A stretch of DNA of 18,145 bases from NCBI GenBank assembly GCA_903903935.1, contig CAIVAX010000377.1:1-18145 (forward strand), given 5' to 3'. Numbering within the stretch: the first letter of the stretch is position 1; each line of letters begins with the position of its first letter. The position numbers and the translations under genes are program-made. Shown piece by piece: positions 1-7,165 of the stretch. The notes under the pieces are model-generated. The model did not search any database and was not told where the DNA came from. It saw nothing but the letters and a program-made list of their open reading frames with translations. This DNA is from an uncultured Hyphomicrobiales bacterium. Its GTDB lineage: Bacteria; Pseudomonadota; Alphaproteobacteria; Rhizobiales; Beijerinckiaceae.

Positions 1-452
1 ACTTCGGACGTGCCAATGCCATGCGCCAGCGCACCAAAGGCACCATGCGTGGCTGTGTGGCTATCACCACAGACAATAGTTGTGCCAGGCAGTGTAAAGC
101 CCTGCTCAGGCCCGATGATATGCACGACACCTTGGCGCACATCATGCTCATCATAATATTCAAGACCGAAATGCTTGGCATTTTCGGCCAGATATTCGAT
201 CTGCGCCTTGCTCTCGAGGTCTTCAATGGGCTTGGAGCGATCTGTGGTGGGCACATTGTGATCAACCACCAGCAAGGTCCGCTCCGGCGAGCGCACTTTG
301 CGACCTGCTAAGCGCAAGCCTTCGAAAGCCTGCGGCGAGGTGACTTCATGCACCAAATGCCGATCGATATAGAGCAAGGTCGTGCCATCGGGCTGGACAT
401 CAACAACATGATCGTCCCAGATTTTATCATAGAGCGTGCGAGCTTTGGCCAT
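1..452 (-). CDS. leuC: 3-isopropylmalate dehydratase large subunit, N-terminal part (runs off window)
   Basis: This is the large subunit of isopropylmalate isomerase, which with LeuD interconverts 2- and 3-isopropylmalate in leucine biosynthesis in the cytoplasm. Read on the minus strand from the ATG at 452-450, about 150 residues are visible. They begin [17 protein letters not shown] and include [23 protein letters not shown] and, near the window edge, [20 protein letters not shown], all hallmarks of LeuC and the aconitase superfamily. The cysteines that ligate the [4Fe-4S] cluster lie further downstream, outside the window. A GGAAG ribosome-binding sequence sits just before the start. The gene is divergent from the VOC gene across a 258-base gap. 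The truncation is only the window boundary; nothing suggests a broken gene. Confidence 0.95.
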   Translation of the reverse strand, partial: MAKARTLYDKIWDDHVVDVQPDGTTLLYIDRHLVHEVTSPQAFEGLRLAGRKVRSPERTLLVVDHNVPTTDRSKPIEDLESKAQIEYLAENAKHFGLEYYDEHDVRQGVVHIIGPEQGFTLPGTTIVCGDSHTATHGAFGALAHGIGTSE

Positions 453-579
453 TGAACTTCCAATTATCTCATCATCACCGCAGAGCGGCTGGTTGCGTCT
501 GCCCGTTACATACAGCTAAGCGGCCTGCGGGGGAAGTGTGTAAGGGCCTGATTGATTGAACTGCGCCCTGTGGCAAAGT

Positions 580-639
580 TTAGGCTTAGACTTGGAAGAT
601 TAGGCTTGGCTCTAGAAAATTAGGCTTGGACCTTGGGAA
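580..639. repeat. Three tandem 20-bp imperfect repeats in the leuC/VOC intergenic gap
   Basis: Three head-to-tail copies of a 20-bp unit start at 580, 600 and 620, each beginning TTAGGCTT. The copies read TTAGGCTTAGACTTGGAAGA, TTAGGCTTGGCTCTAGAAAA and TTAGGCTTGGACCTTGGGAA. A fourth, much degraded copy may follow at 640-659. No reading frame of note crosses it. It lies about 70 bp upstream of the VOC gene, so it could be a regulatory array or a simple slippage product. Apart from this repeat, nothing recognisable was seen between 453 and 698. Confidence 0.75.
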
Positions 640-710
640 CAGCTTGGGCATGATTGGCAAGGCTTTGCTGAACTTGCCCGTATCCAGCAAGACTAAATAA
701 GGAGGCCAGA

Positions 711-1118
711 ATGACCGAACGCCCCAAAATTGCGCCCTATCTCACCGTCAGCCCGGGAGCGGCAGCGATAGCCTGGTATGTGAATGCCCTTGGCGCCAAG
801 CAAAAAGCCTATATGCCGGCCTTGGATGGGGTGCGGGTCATGCATTGCGAGCTCGAAATCAATGGCGCCGCCGTCATGTTGGCCGATGGCTTCCCCGAAT
901 TGGGGCAGACCCGCACACCACTGCCCGGCGAGCCGGTCATTGCCTCCATCAGCGTTGAATTTGCCTCCGCCCAAGAAGTGGATGACGTTTTTGCCAAAGC
1001 CACCAGCCTTGGCGCGAAGGGCGAGGCGCAACCCACCAATTCCTTCTGGGGCACGCGCTTTGCTGTTATTCGCGATCCCTTCGGCCATAGATGGATGCTG
1101 AATGGCCCACTGACTTAA
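711..1118 (+). CDS. VOC-fold protein (glyoxalase/bleomycin-resistance superfamily, PhnB-like)
   Basis: A 135-residue cytoplasmic protein of the vicinal oxygen chelate fold. The opening (IAPYLTVSPGAAAIAWYVNALGA), the middle ELEINGAAVMLAD and the closing FWGTRFAVIRDPFGHRWML match the PhnB/YdcJ-like small VOC proteins, which are usually of this length. The first strand lacks the His that ligates metal in true glyoxalase I, so methylglyoxal detoxification should not be assumed and the substrate is unknown. A near-perfect AAGGAGG ribosome-binding site at 699-705 lies 5 bases before the ATG and fixes the start. The gene stands alone. It is divergent from leuC and convergent with rplS, and a strong hairpin follows it. 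Confidence 0.85.
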   Translation: MTERPKIAPYLTVSPGAAAIAWYVNALGAKQKAYMPALDGVRVMHCELEINGAAVMLADGFPELGQTRTPLPGEPVIASISVEFASAQEVDDVFAKATSLGAKGEAQPTNSFWGTRFAVIRDPFGHRWMLNGPLT

Positions 1119-1129
1119 AGGCAAAGCGG

Positions 1130-1171
1130 CAAAAGAAAGCCCGGCAGACTGGTTGATCCAGCGCCGGGCTT
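1130..1171 (-). terminator. Rho-independent terminator of rplS
   Basis: The arms AAGCCCGGC (1137-1145) and GCCGGGCTT (1163-1171) form a 9-bp GC-rich stem. CTGG/CCAG inside the loop can pair further. Read on the minus strand, the stem is followed by a T-rich run (TTTCTTTT), so the polarity fits rplS, which ends at 1220. On the plus strand no T-tract follows directly, but the same stem could still help end VOC transcripts. Confidence 0.75.
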
Positions 1172-1219
1172 AGAATTCATATGTCTGACTGCAAATCTCT
1201 AACTTGCAGCCAGATGGGA

Positions 1220-1651
1220 TTAGCTCGAAGCCTTGGCAGCCTTAGCAGCGCCCTTCTTCTCAGCCTTAGCGGCCACGCGAGCGGCCTTTTCAGCCACTGT
1301 CTCGGCCTTTTCTGCGATGCGGGCTGATTTGCCGCGACGATCACGCAGATAATAGAGCTTGGCGCGACGCACACGGCCCTTACGGACCACAACGATGGAA
1401 TCGATCATCGGGCCATAAACGGGGAAGACGCGCTCGACGCCTTCGCCGTAAGAAATCTTGCGAACGGTGAAGCTTTCCTGGAAGCCAGCGCCATTGCGGG
1501 CAATGCAAACGCCTTCATAGGCCTGCACGCGGCTACGTTCGCCTTCCTTCACCTTCACATTGACGATGATTGTATCGCCGGGGTGGAATTCGGGAATGGC
1601 GCGAGTGACCTTAGCGATCTGCTCGGCCTCGATCTGCTTGATAATATCCAT
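1220..1651 (-). CDS. rplS: 50S ribosomal protein L19
   Basis: Ribosomal protein L19 sits at the interface of the 50S and 30S subunits and contributes to an intersubunit bridge. The 143-residue product starts [12 protein letters not shown] and contains the family core [34 protein letters not shown] and [19 protein letters not shown]. An AGGAG sequence at 1661-1657 supports the ATG at 1651; longer in-frame upstream reading is not L19-like. Residues from about 111 onward form an Ala/Lys-rich tail ([20 protein letters not shown]) that enterobacterial L19 lacks; basic, low-complexity tails of this kind are common in alphaproteobacterial L19. The usual upstream partner trmD is absent and a sixA-like gene lies there instead. 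A terminator follows at 1171-1130. Confidence 0.97.
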   Translation of the reverse strand: MDIIKQIEAEQIAKVTRAIPEFHPGDTIIVNVKVKEGERSRVQAYEGVCIARNGAGFQESFTVRKISYGEGVERVFPVYGPMIDSIVVVRKGRVRRAKLYYLRDRRGKSARIAEKAETVAEKAARVAAKAEKKGAAKAAKASS

Positions 1652-1734
1652 AATAACTCCTGCCGTTTTGCCCTGAGAGCAAGCGTTTCGGCGCGCTGTT
1701 GTCAGTTGAGAGGGGGTCAATACACCACAAGGGG

Positions 1735-1765
1735 CGGTTTGTCGAGCCAAGCCCGGCCCAAACCG
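1735..1765 (-). other. Weak inverted repeat between sixA and rplS
   Basis: CGGTTTG (1735-1741) and CAAACCG (1759-1765) can form a 7-bp stem with a 17-base loop directly after the sixA stop codon. No T-tract follows on the minus strand, so termination is doubtful. It could instead be a structured part of the rplS leader. The rest of the 116-base gap shows no clear promoter. Confidence 0.3.
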
Positions 1766-1767
1766 GC

Positions 1768-2283
1768 TTAGGATTTTGGCACTTTGGGCAAGACCACAAA
1801 GCGGCGCAAAATCCCATCTCCGGCTTTGATGTGCTGCCAATCACAAGCAAAATCAAGAATGGTCAAGGCACAGGTGGGAAATCTCTGGCGGATCTGCCCC
1901 TGCAGGACCCGATTGCTCTCCCCGCCCAGCAGAAGCGCCAGCTCAGCCAGGCCGGGATTATGGGCAATGACCAGCAAACCCTGTGTGGTCTCAGGCGTGC
2001 GCCTGAGGTGGTCGAGCAAGCTCTGCGCTTCGGCCAGATAGAGCCGGGGCTCCATATAGAGCACAGGATGGCTATCAAGCTGATGGCGCACCCCCTCCAT
2101 GGTCTCGCGTGTACGCCTTGCGCTGGAAAAGACGATTGTGTCGGGCACCAGCCCCTCAGCGGCCAAATATTGCCCCATGCGGGTGGCATCGCGCTGACCG
2201 CGCTCCGTTAAAGGACGCTCGGCATCCCCGCCGCCCGAAGCGACGGCAGCCTTGGCATGACGAAGAAGAAGTAAGCGGCGCAT
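1768..2283 (-). CDS. sixA: SixA-type histidine phosphatase
   Basis: A 171-residue member of the histidine phosphatase (phosphoglycerate mutase-like) superfamily, closest in layout to SixA phosphohistidine phosphatases. The catalytic Arg8-His9 lie in LLLLRHAKA. Further active-site residues are in SSARRTRET (about 53-61), Glu85 and the second histidine His108 in [11 protein letters not shown]. The C-terminal RFPTCAL segment is typical of SixA rather than of metabolic mutases. In E. coli SixA acts on phosphohistidine in the nitrogen-related PTS; the target here cannot be read from the sequence. No obvious ribosome-binding site precedes the ATG. A terminator for the upstream HTH gene lies between 2290 and 2328, so this gene probably has its own promoter. 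The symbol is by family similarity only. Confidence 0.85.
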   Translation of the reverse strand: MRRLLLLRHAKAAVASGGGDAERPLTERGQRDATRMGQYLAAEGLVPDTIVFSSARRTRETMEGVRHQLDSHPVLYMEPRLYLAEAQSLLDHLRRTPETTQGLLVIAHNPGLAELALLLGGESNRVLQGQIRQRFPTCALTILDFACDWQHIKAGDGILRRFVVLPKVPKS

Positions 2284-2289
2284 GGGGTG

Positions 2290-2328
2290 AGAATAAACTG
2301 AGATGGGCTGTTGTCACAACCCAGCTCA
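2290..2328 (-). terminator. Probable terminator of the DUF2975-HTH pair
   Basis: Positions 2299-2328 form an imperfect hairpin with paired blocks TGAG/CTCA, TGGG/CCCA and TGT/ACA and two internal mismatches. On the minus strand it is followed by the T-rich sequence GTTTATTCTC. It lies 17 bases beyond the HTH gene stop and 7 bases before the end of the tract meets the sixA start. Confidence 0.55.
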
Positions 2329-2344
2329 ATCGCCTCTCCGGGCT

Positions 2345-2617
2345 TTAGCCTGATCTCTGTTTCTGCGCGATGCGCGTCGGATCTTGATCATTGAGACTAA
2401 AAGGCGCCTCTGCCTCTGGCGTAAATTCTAGAATGTCACCGGGTTGACAGTCCAAGGCCGCGCAAATCTTCTCCAAAGTATCAAACCGAATGCCTTTGAC
2501 TTTGCCAGATTTGAGCAAAGACACATTCTGTTCGGCGATACCAATAGCCTCAGCCAGATCGCGCGAGCGAACCTTGCGTTTAGCCAGCATGACATCAAGG
2601 TGGACGATGATGGGCAT
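2345..2617 (-). CDS. XRE/Cro-type HTH transcriptional regulator (YozG-like)
   Basis: A 90-residue DNA-binding protein, essentially one Cro/CI-type helix-turn-helix domain. The helices run through RDLAEAIGIAEQNVSLLKSG (about 19-38), then IRFDTLEKICAALDCQPGDILEF (about 43-65), the standard ending of YozG-like regulators. A short polar tail follows. It starts 3 bases after the stop of the DUF2975 membrane gene, so the two are co-transcribed. This membrane protein plus HTH pairing recurs in many bacteria, which suggests the membrane partner controls or is controlled by the regulator. What signal it reads and which genes it binds are not known; autoregulation of the divergent promoter region near 3258-3283 is a reasonable inference. 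Confidence 0.85.
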   Translation of the reverse strand: MPIIVHLDVMLAKRKVRSRDLAEAIGIAEQNVSLLKSGKVKGIRFDTLEKICAALDCQPGDILEFTPEAEAPFSLNDQDPTRIAQKQRSG

Positions 2618-2620
2618 GGA

Positions 2621-3205
2621 TCAAACAATCTGTTGATGGTCAGCAGCAAGCTCACAGGCCACGCGAAACACTTTTGCCAAAGTGACAAACCCGCTCAAGA
2701 GCAGCACGATTAGCAAATCGTTCGGAGTGATGGAGAGAGCCACAATACGAAACCCTTCTGGAAGATGCGCACTCAAAATGATGCCCACTAGCGGCCGCGT
2801 AGCCATATCCAACACTTGCGCAGCCATTCCAAACAATCCAACACGGCTTAAAAAATGCGCCGCATCAAGTGTGAATATCCGTCCTGCAAGATAACAAGAG
2901 AACAATTTCCACACACTGAAACAAGCTCCGGCCAACAAAGCCCAAATGCCGATTTGTAAGACAAAGCACGAAACGATCTGCCAAGTCTGAACGCCTGACA
3001 GATCAGCTTTAAGCCAAGCGCCAAAGTTGCGAGCAACCTTGTCTGGATCGCTCCATTGCCGGATGATCAAAAACAAGACCCATGCAGCATAGGCAGCACA
3101 TCCAAGGCGAATGAAATGACTCATCAAGCCAATGCGCTTTTGCAAAGCCTCCTGACCACTGGGATCAAGAGATGAGGGATGAGGATGAGAAAACAATCTG
3201 GTCAT
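2621..3205 (-). CDS. DUF2975-type integral membrane protein
   Basis: A 194-residue inner-membrane protein with about four hydrophobic segments (roughly 31-49, 76-98, 122-146 and 163-180). The segment LAGRIFTLDAAHFLSRVG between the second and third fits the conserved centre of DUF2975. The short polar tail after the last membrane helix is also typical. The start at 3205 is chosen because an AGGA sequence lies 6 bases upstream; an in-frame ATG at 3256 has no ribosome-binding site. The gene is immediately followed by the HTH regulator, the standard partner of DUF2975 proteins, and is divergent from the lipoprotein gene. No biochemical role is established for the family. Assignment is by layout, context and a modest motif match. 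Confidence 0.7.
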   Translation of the reverse strand: MTRLFSHPHPSSLDPSGQEALQKRIGLMSHFIRLGCAAYAAWVLFLIIRQWSDPDKVARNFGAWLKADLSGVQTWQIVSCFVLQIGIWALLAGACFSVWKLFSCYLAGRIFTLDAAHFLSRVGLFGMAAQVLDMATRPLVGIILSAHLPEGFRIVALSITPNDLLIVLLLSGFVTLAKVFRVACELAADHQQIV

Positions 3206-3257
3206 GAAAGATCCTAAATAAAAATGAGCACGCCGGCTCCCAATCAATACATTCATC

Positions 3258-3283
3258 TTGACACATCAAAAATTTCATGTCAA
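3258..3283. promoter_or_regulatory. Divergent promoter/operator candidate (TTGACA-N14-TGTCAA)
   Basis: A perfect inverted pair TTGACA (3258-3263) and TGTCAA (3278-3283) sits in the AT-rich gap between the DUF2975 gene and the divergent lipoprotein gene. Each arm equals the consensus -35 hexamer in its own direction. A CAAGAT at 17 bases on the minus strand and AAACAT at 18 bases on the plus strand are acceptable -10 candidates. Overlapping divergent promoters, or an operator for the adjacent HTH protein, would both explain the symmetry. Confidence 0.4.
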
Positions 3284-3305
3284 ACATTAAAAATGAGATT
3301 TTTTT

Positions 3306-3929
3306 ATGAAAATTTTGAAACTAACCCTGTTGGCTTTGGGATGGATGGGCTTGGCTGCCTGCTCGCATATGCCAATCTCGACAATGATCAGTCTGCGCAA
3401 TTTTGATTTCGTTGAATTTGATCCCGCCCAATTGCAGATTGCCGTTCGCCTTCCAGATGCCCTCGAACCCCTGCCCGGCGAGGCCAAATTATCTGTCAGC
3501 TTCTGGAGTGACGGGCAGGAGAAAGACAGGATCACGGAGCAGTTCAATCTCTCTTTCGATGAGGGCCAGCAGCACAAAGCCCAGCTCGCGCGCTTTCAAA
3601 AACAGGGCAACAAGATTTTTGCGTTTAGCTTGAAGGATGGCGATGTTGAGCGTGTGCGCGCCTTACAAACCAAGGGCCGCGCAATGCGCAAAGAGGCAAC
3701 CGGCAAAGGCAAAGGCCATTTAGAATTGCAAATTAATGTCAAATCTTGTCGGCATGGCGATCTTCCCAGCGGGCCTTTAATGATGGTCATTTATATCAAG
3801 CCAGATGCGGCAACTTCTTATCTGGTCTTTCTCGACGATATCGAATTGAGGCAAACCGCCAGCGATGCCAAAGTCAATTTGGAATCTTACATTCCAGCCT
3901 GCTCTAAACTCTCCACGCGTGCGCCTTAA
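3306..3929 (+). CDS. Putative lipoprotein of unknown function
   Basis: A 207-residue exported protein. The N-terminus MKILKLTLLALGWMGLAACS has a basic start, a hydrophobic core and a lipobox LAAC with the acylated cysteine at position 19, so it is predicted to be a membrane-anchored lipoprotein facing the periplasm. The mature part is soluble, rich in beta-prone stretches (LQIAVRLPDAL, KLSVSFW, LMMVIYIKP, SYLVFLDDIEL), and has two further cysteines at 148 and 199 that might form a disulfide. I do not recognise a domain. The gene is single, divergent from the DUF2975-HTH pair, and only a weak ribosome-binding sequence precedes the ATG. Its role is unknown. Confidence 0.7.
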   Translation: MKILKLTLLALGWMGLAACSHMPISTMISLRNFDFVEFDPAQLQIAVRLPDALEPLPGEAKLSVSFWSDGQEKDRITEQFNLSFDEGQQHKAQLARFQKQGNKIFAFSLKDGDVERVRALQTKGRAMRKEATGKGKGHLELQINVKSCRHGDLPSGPLMMVIYIKPDAATSYLVFLDDIELRQTASDAKVNLESYIPACSKLSTRAP

Positions 3930-3977
3930 CCGTTAAACGCGCTGAGCTTAGCAGGCGAGCGAGAAACGCTGTAAAAT

Positions 3978-4046
3978 CTACAATGTTCGGTAATGATAGC
4001 GACAGGCCGCAATTTCGAGGGCTTGATCAGAGAAGATCAGCTTCAT
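3978..4046 (-). pseudogene. yoeB: yoeB toxin remnant with a large internal deletion
   Basis: Directly after the antitoxin, with an ATGA stop/start overlap, a 22-codon frame begins MKLIFSDQALE and continues IAACRYHY before three extra residues and TAG. The first part matches the start of YoeB toxins (MKLI-W/F-S) and the second matches their very end, where E. coli YoeB closes with IAACRYHY (recalled from memory). About 65 middle codons of a roughly 84-residue toxin are missing and the two ends are joined in frame. The terminal His-Tyr remains, but the region carrying the other catalytic residues (Glu46 and Arg65 in E. coli) is gone. It cannot be an active RNase. Whether the short peptide is made is unknown. 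Confidence 0.85.
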
Positions 4047-4294
4047 TCAATCAACGCGCGCTCTTTCCCACGCCCTTCGTCAATCTGCTGGATTGACTGA
4101 GCCAATATATCGGCATTGGCGCGCGAATGCAGCAAATAGAGGGTTTCCCGCAAAGCTTCGAGCTCTGCCAAAGGCAGGATCACCATCGGTTCATGATTTT
4201 GGCGGGTCACAATCAGCTCACTGCGATCCGCCTCTATACTATCGAGATGGTCAGAAATATGAGCGTAAAGATCAGCGAGACTTACCTGAGGCAT
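4043..4294 (-). CDS. yefM: YefM/Phd-family antitoxin (toxin partner lost)
   Basis: An 83-residue antitoxin of the Phd/YefM family. The N-terminal part (SLADLYAHISDHLDSIEADRSE then LIVTRQNHEPMVILPLAELEAL) is the DNA-binding, dimerising domain. The C-terminal part ETLYLLHSRANADILAQSIQ ending GRGKERALIE is the toxin-wrapping tail typical of YefM. A GGAGG ribosome-binding site at 4306-4302, 7 bases from the ATG, is strong. Normally YefM neutralises the ribosome-dependent RNase YoeB and represses the shared promoter. Here the gene is intact but its yoeB is reduced to a 22-codon remnant overlapping the stop codon. It may persist as a repressor, as an antidote to a YoeB encoded elsewhere, or simply as a decaying leftover. 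Confidence 0.88.
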   Translation of the reverse strand: MPQVSLADLYAHISDHLDSIEADRSELIVTRQNHEPMVILPLAELEALRETLYLLHSRANADILAQSIQQIDEGRGKERALIE

Positions 4295-4412
4295 GCAACA
4301 ACCTCCATCAGCAATTCATGCGAACAATCTTCTAAACAGAGCCGATTAAAGCCGATACGACAACTGATCAGATTTGCGCAGCTTTGCGAGCGGAAGATAG
4401 CAACCCCTTACC

Positions 4413-5255
4413 TCACCCGCCGCGGCGGTTGATAAAGGCCAGACGCTCGAACAAATGCACATCCTGCTCATTTTTGAGCAAAGCACCATGCAGGGGGGGA
4501 ATGATCTTTCTGGGATCGCGCTCACGCAATGTCTCTGGTGTGATATCTTCATTGAGCAAGAGCTTGAGCCAATCGAGCAATTCAGAGGTTGAAGGCTTCT
4601 TCTTTAATCCCGGCACCTCGCGCACATCAAAAAAGATCCGCAAAGCCTCTTCCACCAGCCGCTTTTTAATGCCCGGGAAATGCACATCGACAATGGCTTC
4701 CATCGTCGCATGATCGGGAAACTTGATATAATGAAAGAAACACCGACGCAAAAAGGCATCTGGCAATTCTTTCTCATTATTGGAGGTGATGATAACAACC
4801 GGGCGCTTCTCCGCCTTGATCGTCTCGCCCGTCTCATAGACAAAAAATTCCATACGATCGAGCTCAAGCAAAAGATCATTGGGAAATTCAATATCCGCCT
4901 TGTCGATTTCATCGATGAGCAGCACCGGACGCTCGGCGCTCACAAAGGCATCCCATAGCTTGCCGTGCTTGATGTAATTGCGAATATCCGAAACACGCGG
5001 ATCACCCAATTGACTGTCGCGCAGACGTGAGACCGCATCATATTCATAAAGGCCCTGCTGCGCCTTGGTGGTGGATTTGATATGCCAGGTGATCAAAGGC
5101 GCTTTGAGCGCCTTGGCGATTTCCTCGGCCAGCACTGTCTTGCCTGTGCCCGGCTCACCCTTCACCAAAAGGGGGCGCTGCAGCACAAGCGCTGCATTGA
5201 CAGCGATTTTGAGATCGTCCGTGGCAATATAATCCGAAGTTCCGTCAAAGCGCAT
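4413..5255 (-). CDS. MoxR-family AAA+ ATPase
   Basis: A 280-residue AAA+ ATPase of the MoxR group, cytoplasmic chaperone-like ATPases that mature or activate partner complexes, often with a VWA-domain protein. Visible are Walker A GEPGTGKT (33-40), Walker B VLLIDEIDKAD (111-121), sensor 1 in VVIITSNNEKELPDAFLRR (153-171, with a likely arginine finger pair at 170-171) and the C-terminal lid. The start at 5255 (MRFDGTSDYIATDDLK) matches the family's usual N-terminus and has GAGG upstream; an in-frame ATG at 5327 would add 24 residues unlike the family. No CoxE-type VWA gene follows, which is unusual; the next gene is the antitoxin. Upstream on the same strand lies ggt, 83 bases away. The client is unknown. 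Confidence 0.9.
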   Translation of the reverse strand: MRFDGTSDYIATDDLKIAVNAALVLQRPLLVKGEPGTGKTVLAEEIAKALKAPLITWHIKSTTKAQQGLYEYDAVSRLRDSQLGDPRVSDIRNYIKHGKLWDAFVSAERPVLLIDEIDKADIEFPNDLLLELDRMEFFVYETGETIKAEKRPVVIITSNNEKELPDAFLRRCFFHYIKFPDHATMEAIVDVHFPGIKKRLVEEALRIFFDVREVPGLKKKPSTSELLDWLKLLLNEDITPETLRERDPRKIIPPLHGALLKNEQDVHLFERLAFINRRGG

Positions 5256-5338
5256 GATCACATCCTCTTGGCGGCGCAGATTAGAAGTTTGCCCTGCGCA
5301 ACACAAGATCAATCCATTCGCGATCACTCAGACGCGGA

Positions 5339-7162
5339 TCAATAGCCTGCCGCCCCCGTATCTCTCTGCCGGCTATCGGCCGCGCCCATCAAACGCCCGC
5401 CGATCCTTTGTATGCTCTGGGTTGAACCCATGGCCGCACCCAGACTGACCTTGTGACCTATTTTTGTGAGAAGATCGATCGTATCAGGCGAAATCCCGCG
5501 CTCAATGCGAATTTCATCCGGCGTCCATTGATGATGAATGCGCGGAGCCAGAGTGGCTTCAGCAATATTCATCCCGTGATCAATCACATTGAGAATGATC
5601 TGCAACACAGTGGTGATAATGCGCGACCCGCCCGGCGAACCGGTGACCAATTCCAAACCCTCAGGCCCAAAAACAAATGTCGGGCTCATTGAGGAGAGCG
5701 GGCGCTTGCGCGGTCCGGGGGCATTGGCATCCCCGCCCACAAGACCATAGGCATTGGGCACGCCGGGCTTAGCGGCAAAATCATCCAGCTCATTATTGAG
5801 CAAAACACCCGTGCCCTGCGCCACAATCCCCACACCATAAGAAAAGTTGAGCGTATAGGTATTGCTCACCGCATTGCCATCCTGATCAACGACAGAAAAA
5901 TGCGTGGTCTGATCACTTTCATAAGGTGCCACCACTCCCGGCTTAATGGCTTTGGCGGGATTGATTGTCTGCGGCGCTATCGCAGCCCCTATGTGCTGCG
6001 CATAGGCTTTGGATGTGAGCGCTTTGACCGGCACTTTGATGAAATCTGGATCGCCCAAATATTCGGAGCGATCCGCATAAGCAAGCTTCATCGCCTCCGC
6101 CATCAGATGAATGGTCGCAGCCGATTGCGGGCCTAAGCGATCGAGGCGATAGGGCTCCAGCAGATTGAGAATTTCAATGATATGCACGCCGCCCGATGAG
6201 GGCGGTGGCATGGAGACAATTTTATGTCCCCGATAAGTGCCGCTCACCGGCTCGCGCTCAATCGCGCGATAAGATTTGAGATCCTCAAGACTCATCTCGC
6301 CGCCAGCGGCCTGCACCGCAGCTATGATCCGCTCAGCAACCTCGCCTTCATAAAAACCTTGCGGGCCACGCTGGGCAATTGCCTCCAGAGTTGCAGCAAG
6401 ATCAGCTTGGACAAGCCGACTGCCGCGCGCAGGCGCTGTCCCATCGGGCTGCAGGAAAATAGCTTTGGTGGAAGGATAGCGCGACAAACGCCGCGCCGAA
6501 CGGTTCAACGAGTCATATAATCCCGCTTCAACGATCACACCTTTGCGAGCCGCTTCAATGGCAGGGGCGGCAAGATCAGCAAACCGAAACCGGCCCGAGC
6601 CATACTTTTCTAAGGCCAGAGTCAATCCCGCCACTGTGCCCGGCACACCAATGCCACGGCCACTCTCTTGCGATAGACTGGGCTGGAAATCGCCCTTGGC
6701 ATCAAGAAACACATTGGACTTGATCGCTTGCGGCGCCAATTCCCGATAATCAATCGCTGTGGTGAGATTGCTCTTGGCGAGGTGAACCAGCATAAAGCCG
6801 CCGCCGCCCAGATTGCCCGCCTCAGGCAACACAACAGCCAGCATCAGCGCCAGAGCCACGCCCGCATCCACCGCATTGCCGCCCCGCTTGAGGACATCCA
6901 GCGCAATCTGGCTTGCCAGCATATTCTGGCTCACCGCCATGCCATGATCCGCCACAACGGGCAGTGCCCTTGCTTGATCGGAGGGAATAGGATCACTGAC
7001 TTGTAGCTGATTGACTTGTGCCTGATTAGCTTGCGCCAATGCAGTTTGCGATGCACCGTGCTGAATAAACCCCGTCCAAGGGCTCAACAGACTGAGCACA
7101 CACAAAGCGACCACAAAGCGCCCAATGACCTTGCGCCCACGCGCCTTCAAATCAGTCTGCAT
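5339..7162 (-). CDS. ggt: Gamma-glutamyltransferase precursor
   Basis: A 607-residue periplasmic gamma-glutamyltransferase that hydrolyses glutathione and other gamma-glutamyl compounds or transfers the gamma-glutamyl group. It is made as a precursor that cuts itself into large and small subunits. The cleavage site and new N-terminal nucleophile are in SDQTTHFSVVDQDG, with Thr419 corresponding to Thr391 of E. coli. The substrate-binding Arg140 (YRELAP), DD at 460-461, SS at 490-491 and GSPGGSR (508-514) are all present, so the enzyme looks active. An N-terminal hydrophobic stretch (about 12-28) with a probable cleavage after ALA (41-43) serves export and is followed by a Gln/Asn/Ala-rich linker. 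The gene starts 3 bases after the DUF1194 gene stop and is surely co-transcribed with it. Confidence 0.96.
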   Translation of the reverse strand: MQTDLKARGRKVIGRFVVALCVLSLLSPWTGFIQHGASQTALAQANQAQVNQLQVSDPIPSDQARALPVVADHGMAVSQNMLASQIALDVLKRGGNAVDAGVALALMLAVVLPEAGNLGGGGFMLVHLAKSNLTTAIDYRELAPQAIKSNVFLDAKGDFQPSLSQESGRGIGVPGTVAGLTLALEKYGSGRFRFADLAAPAIEAARKGVIVEAGLYDSLNRSARRLSRYPSTKAIFLQPDGTAPARGSRLVQADLAATLEAIAQRGPQGFYEGEVAERIIAAVQAAGGEMSLEDLKSYRAIEREPVSGTYRGHKIVSMPPPSSGGVHIIEILNLLEPYRLDRLGPQSAATIHLMAEAMKLAYADRSEYLGDPDFIKVPVKALTSKAYAQHIGAAIAPQTINPAKAIKPGVVAPYESDQTTHFSVVDQDGNAVSNTYTLNFSYGVGIVAQGTGVLLNNELDDFAAKPGVPNAYGLVGGDANAPGPRKRPLSSMSPTFVFGPEGLELVTGSPGGSRIITTVLQIILNVIDHGMNIAEATLAPRIHHQWTPDEIRIERGISPDTIDLLTKIGHKVSLGAAMGSTQSIQRIGGRLMGAADSRQRDTGAAGY

Positions 7163-7165
7163 GGC

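Noticed and set aside
693..1124. A 143-codon minus-strand open frame opposite the VOC gene
   Set aside because: The plus-strand frame has a near-perfect ribosome-binding site and a recognised fold; the opposite frame has neither.
1652..1767. Possible regulatory RNA leader of rplS
   Set aside because: Only a weak 7-bp stem is present and no known L19 leader structure could be recognised by eye.
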